From positions 62,001-126,000 of the forward strand of contig NZ_LZEW01000030.1 of assembly GCF_001676155.1 (NCBI RefSeq): a stretch of DNA of 64,000 nt. Direction: 5' to 3'. Of this stretch, positions 58,660-64,000 are shown piece by piece (position 1 is the first letter of the stretch; every line of letters begins with the position of its first letter). The stretch comes from Morganella psychrotolerans. Its GTDB lineage: Bacteria; Pseudomonadota; Gammaproteobacteria; Enterobacterales; Enterobacteriaceae. Made by a program: the position numbers and the translations under genes. The notes beneath the pieces are model-generated. The model saw nothing but the letters and a program-made list of their open reading frames with translations, made no database searches and was not told the DNA's origin.

Positions 58660-59990
58660 AGCGGCTCCGGTTCTCCCCCAGGAGCACCTTTTCGCGCTCA
58701 CTGTTTTTAGTCATTTTTCTGTTGTTTGCAACATTGACAACAAGTTATCTGGCGGTTGTGAACTTCATTGTAATGCCGAGCCTGCAACAGTTTAACCGGG
58801 TTCTGGCGTATGAAGTCCGCACACTGATGAGCGAAAAAATGGTGCTGAAGGACGGAACCGTTGTCCGTGTTTCCCCGGCATTGCGTAAGAAAATTTATGA
58901 AGAGCTGGGGATCACCTTTTTTACTGAACAAGAAGCCGATGATGCCGGGTTGCGCTGGGCGCGTCATTTTGAGTCGCTCAGCGGGCAGATGAGCCATTAT
59001 CTGGGAGGGTATGCGGATGTCAGGCTGGAAATTAACCGGGATTACCCGGTACTGTGGCTGAATTCGTATATTTCACCGGATGTGTGGGTGCGGGTTCCGC
59101 TGACTGAAATTGGTCAGGATCAGTTCTCGCCGGTTTTCCGTTATATTTTTGCTTTTCTGCTGTTTGTGTTTGCCGGCGTCTGGGTATTTATCCGTTATCA
59201 GAACCGCCCGCTCACTGAACTGGAATCGGCAGCCCGGCAAATGGGCACCGGCGGGCCACAGACAACGGTACGCGAAGCAGGTGCCGCAGAGGTGCGCTCA
59301 GTGATCCGCTCGTTTAATCAGATGTCGCGGGACATTAAAATGCTGGATCAGGATCGCACCGTTCTGATGGCCGGTGTGAGTCATGATTTGCGTACTCCGC
59401 TGACCCGTATCCGCCTGGCAACAGAAATGATGGGTCCGGCGGATGAGTATCTGGCGGAGTCCATTAATCATGACATTGAAGAGTGTGATGCTATCATCGA
59501 ACAGTTTATGGCCTATCTGCGGACCGGTCAGGAAATGGAGATGGCACAGCTTGAGCTGACCGGCATTCTCAATGAAGTCATCGGTGCGCAAAGCAGTGCT
59601 GAGTATGAAATTCACAATGATGTTACGCAAAAGCCGGTGTATGTCACCGGAAATGCTATCGCGGTCAAGCGTGCGCTGGGCAACATGCTGGTGAATGCCT
59701 CGCGCTATGGTAACGGGTGGATCCGTGTTACCAGCGGCAAAGATGACCATTTCGCCTGGTTCCAGGTGGAAGATGACGGCAGTGGCATTGATGAAGCGGA
59801 TATTCCGAATCTGTTCCAGCCGTTTGTTCAGGGTGAAAAAGCGCGCAGTAACAAGGGAACCGGTCTGGGGCTGGCAATTTTGCGGCGTATCGTTGATGCG
59901 CATGACGGTAAAATTGAGGTCGGGCGCAGTCAGCGTGGCGGGTTCCGTATCCGGGTTCTGCTGGCACTGCCGGATGACAGAGACGACTGA
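58656..59990 (+). CDS. envZ: Osmosensor histidine kinase EnvZ
   Basis: Membrane kinase/phosphatase for OmpR, 444 residues. Two membrane segments (about 15-38 and 160-180) flank a periplasmic domain, then HAMP, with phospho-His243 in [23 protein letters not shown], followed by N box [19 protein letters not shown] and [12 protein letters not shown] ATPase motifs. It is translationally coupled to ompR and followed by a strong terminator. Unlike E. coli, the pst operon comes next. Confidence 0.97.
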   Translation: MKRLRFSPRSTFSRSLFLVIFLLFATLTTSYLAVVNFIVMPSLQQFNRVLAYEVRTLMSEKMVLKDGTVVRVSPALRKKIYEELGITFFTEQEADDAGLRWARHFESLSGQMSHYLGGYADVRLEINRDYPVLWLNSYISPDVWVRVPLTEIGQDQFSPVFRYIFAFLLFVFAGVWVFIRYQNRPLTELESAARQMGTGGPQTTVREAGAAEVRSVIRSFNQMSRDIKMLDQDRTVLMAGVSHDLRTPLTRIRLATEMMGPADEYLAESINHDIEECDAIIEQFMAYLRTGQEMEMAQLELTGILNEVIGAQSSAEYEIHNDVTQKPVYVTGNAIAVKRALGNMLVNASRYGNGWIRVTSGKDDHFAWFQVEDDGSGIDEADIPNLFQPFVQGEKARSNKGTGLGLAILRRIVDAHDGKIEVGRSQRGGFRIRVLLALPDDRDD

Positions 59991-60052
59991 GATAACTGAG
60001 AAATATGACAATGGAATGTCATTTTCATTTTACTGTCACACATGCCTGTAAT

Positions 60053-60074
60053 AACCCGTTTTTACGGGTTTTTT
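60053..60074 (+). terminator. Terminator after envZ
   Basis: AACCCGT-TTTT-ACGGGTT hairpin followed by U-run, 62 bases past the envZ stop. Confidence 0.9.
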
Positions 60075-60168
60075 GCATTTTAATTGTTGTATATCAATCT
60101 GTTATTTGTCTTTGCAGTGATGCCCGCCCGGGCGCTGATATCCTGTTTTGTGCACCCGCGCGCCGGTG

Positions 60169-60217
60169 ATGTCATAAAACTGTCACATAACCTACATATT
60201 ATTGTCACCAGTTTGAC
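60169..60217 (+). promoter_or_regulatory. Pho boxes upstream of pstS
   Basis: TGTCATAAAACTGTCACA (60170-60187) is a near-consensus pair of PhoB repeats (CTGTCAT-N4-CTGTCAC). A weaker second pair, TTGTCACCAGTTTGACC, lies at about 60202-60218. The site is about 110 bases upstream of pstS, consistent with PhoB activation under phosphate starvation. Confidence 0.8.
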
Positions 60218-60292
60218 CTATTTTCCCTCATGTTCCGACGTTAATCAGACACAACATTTATGTCATTATCTAAAATCCCGTCAGGAGGGATC

Positions 60293-61333
60293 ATGAAACC
60301 GATGCGTACCGCAGTAGCCACTGTTATGGCAGCGACACTTTCTCTCTCTGCATTTTCTGCATTTGCCGCGACCAGTCTTACCGGGGCGGGTGCAACATTC
60401 CCGGCACCGGTATACGCGCAGTGGGCTGATACTTATCAGAAAGAAACAGGCAATAAAGTTAACTATCAGGGAATTGGTTCATCTGGTGGTGTGAAACAGA
60501 TTGTGGCAAATACAGTTGATTTCGGGGCGTCAGATGCGCCGTTATCCGAAGAGAAACTCGCCGCAGATAATTTATTCCAGTTCCCGACCGTTATCGGCGG
60601 TGTGGTGCTGGCCGTCAACCTGCCGGGACTGAAGTCCGGTGAGCTGGTATTAGACGGCAAAACCCTCGGTGATATCTACCTGGGTAATATTAAAAAATGG
60701 AATGACCCGGCAATCACCAAACTGAACCCGAACGTTAAACTGCCGGATCAGAATATTGCTGTTGTCCGCCGTGCGGATGGTTCCGGTACGTCTTTTGTCT
60801 TCACCAGCTATCTGGCGAAAGTCAGCCCTGACTGGAAAGAAAAAGTCGGTGCAGGCTCCACCGTAAACTGGCCGGTTGGTCTGGGTGGTAAAGGTAACGA
60901 CGGTATCGCCGCCTTTGTTCAGCGTCTGCCCGGCTCAATCGGGTATGTGGAATACGCATACGCGAAACAGAATAAACTGGCTTACACCAAACTGATTTCT
61001 GCAGACGGCGAAGCGGTTTCCCCGAGCGGCGAAAGCTTCAGTAATGCAGCGCGTAAAGCAGAGTGGTCGAAGAGCTTTGCTCAGGATCTGACTAACCAGT
61101 CGGGTGCGAATGCATGGCCGATTTCATCCACCACGTTCATCCTGGTTCACACCAGCCAGAAAGACGCAGAAAAAGGTCAGGAAATCCTGAAATTCTTTGA
61201 CTGGGCTTATAAGAACGGCGGCACACAAGCAGAGAAACTCGATTATGCAGTCCTGCCGCAGGAAGTGATTGAACAAGTCCGTGCAGCATGGAAAACCAGT
61301 GTTAAAGACAGCAGCGGTAAACCACTGTATTAA
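60293..61333 (+). CDS. pstS: Phosphate-binding protein PstS
   Basis: Periplasmic high-affinity phosphate receptor, 346 residues as in E. coli. The signal peptide covers about residues 1-25 (ending SAFAATS). The mature start [43 protein letters not shown] holds phosphate-contacting residues, and [17 protein letters not shown] forms the other half of the site. ATG 60293 has a strong AGGAGGGATC ribosome site; the longer frame is not used. First gene of pstSCAB, with Pho boxes upstream. Confidence 0.97.
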   Translation: MKPMRTAVATVMAATLSLSAFSAFAATSLTGAGATFPAPVYAQWADTYQKETGNKVNYQGIGSSGGVKQIVANTVDFGASDAPLSEEKLAADNLFQFPTVIGGVVLAVNLPGLKSGELVLDGKTLGDIYLGNIKKWNDPAITKLNPNVKLPDQNIAVVRRADGSGTSFVFTSYLAKVSPDWKEKVGAGSTVNWPVGLGGKGNDGIAAFVQRLPGSIGYVEYAYAKQNKLAYTKLISADGEAVSPSGESFSNAARKAEWSKSFAQDLTNQSGANAWPISSTTFILVHTSQKDAEKGQEILKFFDWAYKNGGTQAEKLDYAVLPQEVIEQVRAAWKTSVKDSSGKPLY

Positions 61334-61341
61334 TACAGTGG
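61322..61341 (+). repeat. 20-base palindrome at the pstS stop codon
   Basis: Arms CCACTGTATT and AATACAGTGG without a spacer, containing the pstS TAA. There is no U-run, so it is likely a 3'-end stabiliser or processing site allowing PstS excess over PstCAB (inference). Confidence 0.75.
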
Positions 61342-61415
61342 ATAACGGAAATACAGCAATCTATCAGTAATTGATCCCTCGGTTGCGGGGGATCAGTGTA
61401 AAAACGGAAGCGACT

Positions 61416-62372
61416 ATGGCCGAACTTAAAACGGCAATGAAACCACCCGGAAAGCGCGGCGACCAAATCTTCAGTGCCCTGGTAAAACTGGCGGCGCTGA
61501 TTACGCTATTGCTGCTGGGCGGAATTATCATTTCACTGATCATTGCATCATGGCCCAGCATTGAGAAATTCGGTCTGGGATTTTTATGGAACAAAGAGTG
61601 GAACCCGCCGGCAGAAGAGTACGGGGCGCTGGTACCGATTTACGGCACCATTGTCACCTCCGTGATTGCACTGCTGATTGCGGTTCCCGTCAGTTTCGGG
61701 ATAGCGCTGTTCCTGACTGAACTTGCGCCGAAATGGCTGCGCCGCCCGCTGGGTATCGCAATTGAGCTGCTGGCAGCTATTCCGAGTATTGTTTACGGCA
61801 TGTGGGGATTGTTTGTCTTTGCTCCGCTCTTTGCCACCTATTTCCAGCAGCCGGTCGGTGATGTGATGTCGAGCATCCCGATTGTCGGTGAGCTGTTTTC
61901 CGGTCCTGCGTTTGGTATCGGTATTCTTGCGGCGGGTGTTATTCTCGCCATTATGATCATCCCGTATATCGCGTCAGTCATGCGTGATGTGTTCGAACAG
62001 ACACCGGTGATGATGAAAGAATCCGCTTACGGCATAGGTTGTACGACGTGGGAAGTTATCCGGCGCATTGTTCTGCCCTATACCCGCAATGGTGTGATCG
62101 GCGGTGTGATGCTGGGTCTGGGACGCGCGCTGGGTGAAACCATGGCAGTTACCTTTATCATCGGTAATACGTATCAGCTGGACAGCGTTTCGCTTTATAT
62201 GCCGGGCAACAGTATTACCTCGGCGCTGGCAAATGAATTCGCCGAAGCGGAATCCGGGCTGCATACTGCGGCGCTGATGGAGTTGGGGCTGATCCTGTTT
62301 GTCATCACCTTTATCGTCCTCGCTATCTCCAAATTTATGGTGATGCGGCTGAATAAGAATGAGGGGCGCTAG
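61416..62372 (+). CDS. pstC: Phosphate ABC transporter permease PstC
   Basis: Inner membrane permease of the Pst phosphate ABC importer, 318 residues (319 in E. coli), six membrane segments. The EAA-type cytoplasmic loop contacting PstB is seen in [50 protein letters not shown] 61416 follows GGAAG; the ORF extension from 61371 has no support. It is followed by pstA one base after its stop. Confidence 0.96.
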   Translation: MAELKTAMKPPGKRGDQIFSALVKLAALITLLLLGGIIISLIIASWPSIEKFGLGFLWNKEWNPPAEEYGALVPIYGTIVTSVIALLIAVPVSFGIALFLTELAPKWLRRPLGIAIELLAAIPSIVYGMWGLFVFAPLFATYFQQPVGDVMSSIPIVGELFSGPAFGIGILAAGVILAIMIIPYIASVMRDVFEQTPVMMKESAYGIGCTTWEVIRRIVLPYTRNGVIGGVMLGLGRALGETMAVTFIIGNTYQLDSVSLYMPGNSITSALANEFAEAESGLHTAALMELGLILFVITFIVLAISKFMVMRLNKNEGR

Positions 62373-62373
62373 A

Positions 62374-63261
62374 ATGGCTGAGATGGATATTCAACAACCA
62401 AAAGTAGATCTGAAAGCGCGTGAAAAACGCCAGCACTGGCGGCGTCAGAAGAACCGGGTTGCCTTGTTCCTGTCTGTATCCACCATGGCGTTCGGGCTGT
62501 TCTGGTTAATCTGGATCCTGTTCTCCACAGTGACAAAAGGCATGGACGGTATGTCTCTTGCGCTGTTCACTGAAATGACACCGCCGCCGAATACAGAAGG
62601 CGGTGGTCTGGCAAACGCCATTGTCGGGAGTGGATTACTGATCCTGTGGGCGACCGTGATTGGTACGCCGCTGGGTATTCTGGCGGGGATTTATCTGGCG
62701 GAGTACGGCCGCCGTTCCTGGCTGGCGGAAACCACCCGGTTTATTAATGATATTTTATTATCTGCGCCATCCATTGTGGTCGGGCTGTTTGTTTACACCA
62801 TTGTGGTGATGCAGATGCAGCACTTCTCCGGCTGGGCAGGTGTTATCGCGCTGGCACTGTTGCAAATCCCGATTGTTATCCGGACAACAGAAAATATGCT
62901 GCGCCTTGTACCGGACAGCCTGCGTGAAGCGGCGTATGCCCTGGGTACACCAAAATGGAAAATGATTTCGGCAATCACCCTGAAAGCCTCTGTCTCCGGG
63001 ATTATCACCGGGGTGCTGCTGGCGATTGCCCGTATTGCCGGTGAAACCGCGCCGCTGCTCTTTACCTCCCTCTCCAACCAGTTCTGGAGTACGGATCTGA
63101 TGCAGCCGATTGCCAACCTGCCGGTGACCATCTTTAAATTTGCCATGAGCCCGTTTGCCGAGTGGCAGAGCCTCGCATGGGCGGGTGTTCTGCTGATAAC
63201 CTTGTGTGTACTGTTAATTAATATCGTGGCGCGTGTGCTGTTTGCTAAGAAAGCGCACTGA
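62374..63261 (+). CDS. pstA: Phosphate ABC transporter permease PstA
   Basis: Second membrane subunit of the Pst importer, 295 residues (296 in E. coli), six membrane segments. The cytoplasmic EAA loop is [49 protein letters not shown], and [16 protein letters not shown] matches the family. ATG 62374 is preceded by GAGGGG within the pstC end, giving tight coupling. Confidence 0.96.
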   Translation: MAEMDIQQPKVDLKAREKRQHWRRQKNRVALFLSVSTMAFGLFWLIWILFSTVTKGMDGMSLALFTEMTPPPNTEGGGLANAIVGSGLLILWATVIGTPLGILAGIYLAEYGRRSWLAETTRFINDILLSAPSIVVGLFVYTIVVMQMQHFSGWAGVIALALLQIPIVIRTTENMLRLVPDSLREAAYALGTPKWKMISAITLKASVSGIITGVLLAIARIAGETAPLLFTSLSNQFWSTDLMQPIANLPVTIFKFAMSPFAEWQSLAWAGVLLITLCVLLINIVARVLFAKKAH

Positions 63262-63283
63262 TTGAATGATGACGGAATAATGA

Positions 63284-64000
<717 letters not shown>

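Noticed and set aside
59298-60011. 237-codon minus-strand frame within envZ
   Set aside because: Antisense shadow; envZ is complete and conserved.

Overview
The window reads as chromosomal DNA of an enterobacterium of the Morganellaceae, most likely Morganella (inference). The grounds are the conserved block nfuA-gntX/bioH-feoABC-tex-greB-ompR-envZ, E. coli-like protein sequences at roughly 50% coding GC, AT-rich spacers, ERIC-type intergenic repeats, and two MrpJ-like fimbrial-type HTH regulators as known from Proteus/Morganella. No tRNA, rRNA, CRISPR array or complete insertion sequence was seen.

Layout. 1-2.5 kb (minus): part of a chaperone-usher fimbrial operon (major subunit, chaperone, usher start). 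3.3-7.1 kb (minus): a three-gene sulfur amino acid set (Cys/Met-metabolism PLP enzyme, NhaC-family transporter, D-cysteine desulfhydrase). 7.4-17.6 kb: a hexuronate locus, with the repressor uxuR, a TRAP transporter (dctP minus, dctQM plus) and uxuA-uxuB-uxaC-kdgK-eda, tied together by six TTGGT-N2-ACCAA operators. It gives a complete glucuronate-to-pyruvate/glyceraldehyde-3-P route; the galacturonate branch genes uxaA/uxaB are not here. 17.9-25.2 kb: atoS-atoC followed by atoDAEB behind a sigma-54 promoter (acetoacetate/short-chain fatty acid use). 25.8-36.0 kb: two MrpJ-like regulators flank a methionine gamma-lyase/amino acid permease operon with a divergent TyrR-like sigma-54 activator, plus phrB and proP. 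36.3-44.9 kb: a CysB-like LysR regulator, a cluster of ERIC-like repeats, an M20 amidohydrolase, poxB, alkA, a DUF4026/DUF2314-like protein and a LysE-family exporter. 45.0-48.8 kb (minus): glpE-glpG-glpR-glpD. 49.1-60.0 kb: nfuA, gntX, bioH, feoABC, tex, greB, ompR, envZ. 60.3-64 kb: pstSCA and a truncated pstB behind Pho boxes.

The most unusual global feature is six genes (usher, chaperone, the Cys/Met PLP enzyme, atoS, the first MrpJ-like regulator, methionine gamma-lyase) each interrupted by a one-base frameshift inside an A/T run of 7-8. In every case removing one A restores a normal full-length protein. Systematic homopolymer overcalling is the simplest explanation, but slippage-based expression or phase variation is a testable alternative. 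The best candidate for a little-described regulatory system is the methionine gamma-lyase operon: a near-consensus sigma-54 promoter, an upstream cluster of repeated half-sites, and a divergent ACT-PAS-AAA+ regulator with a GAFSGA sigma-54 contact loop.
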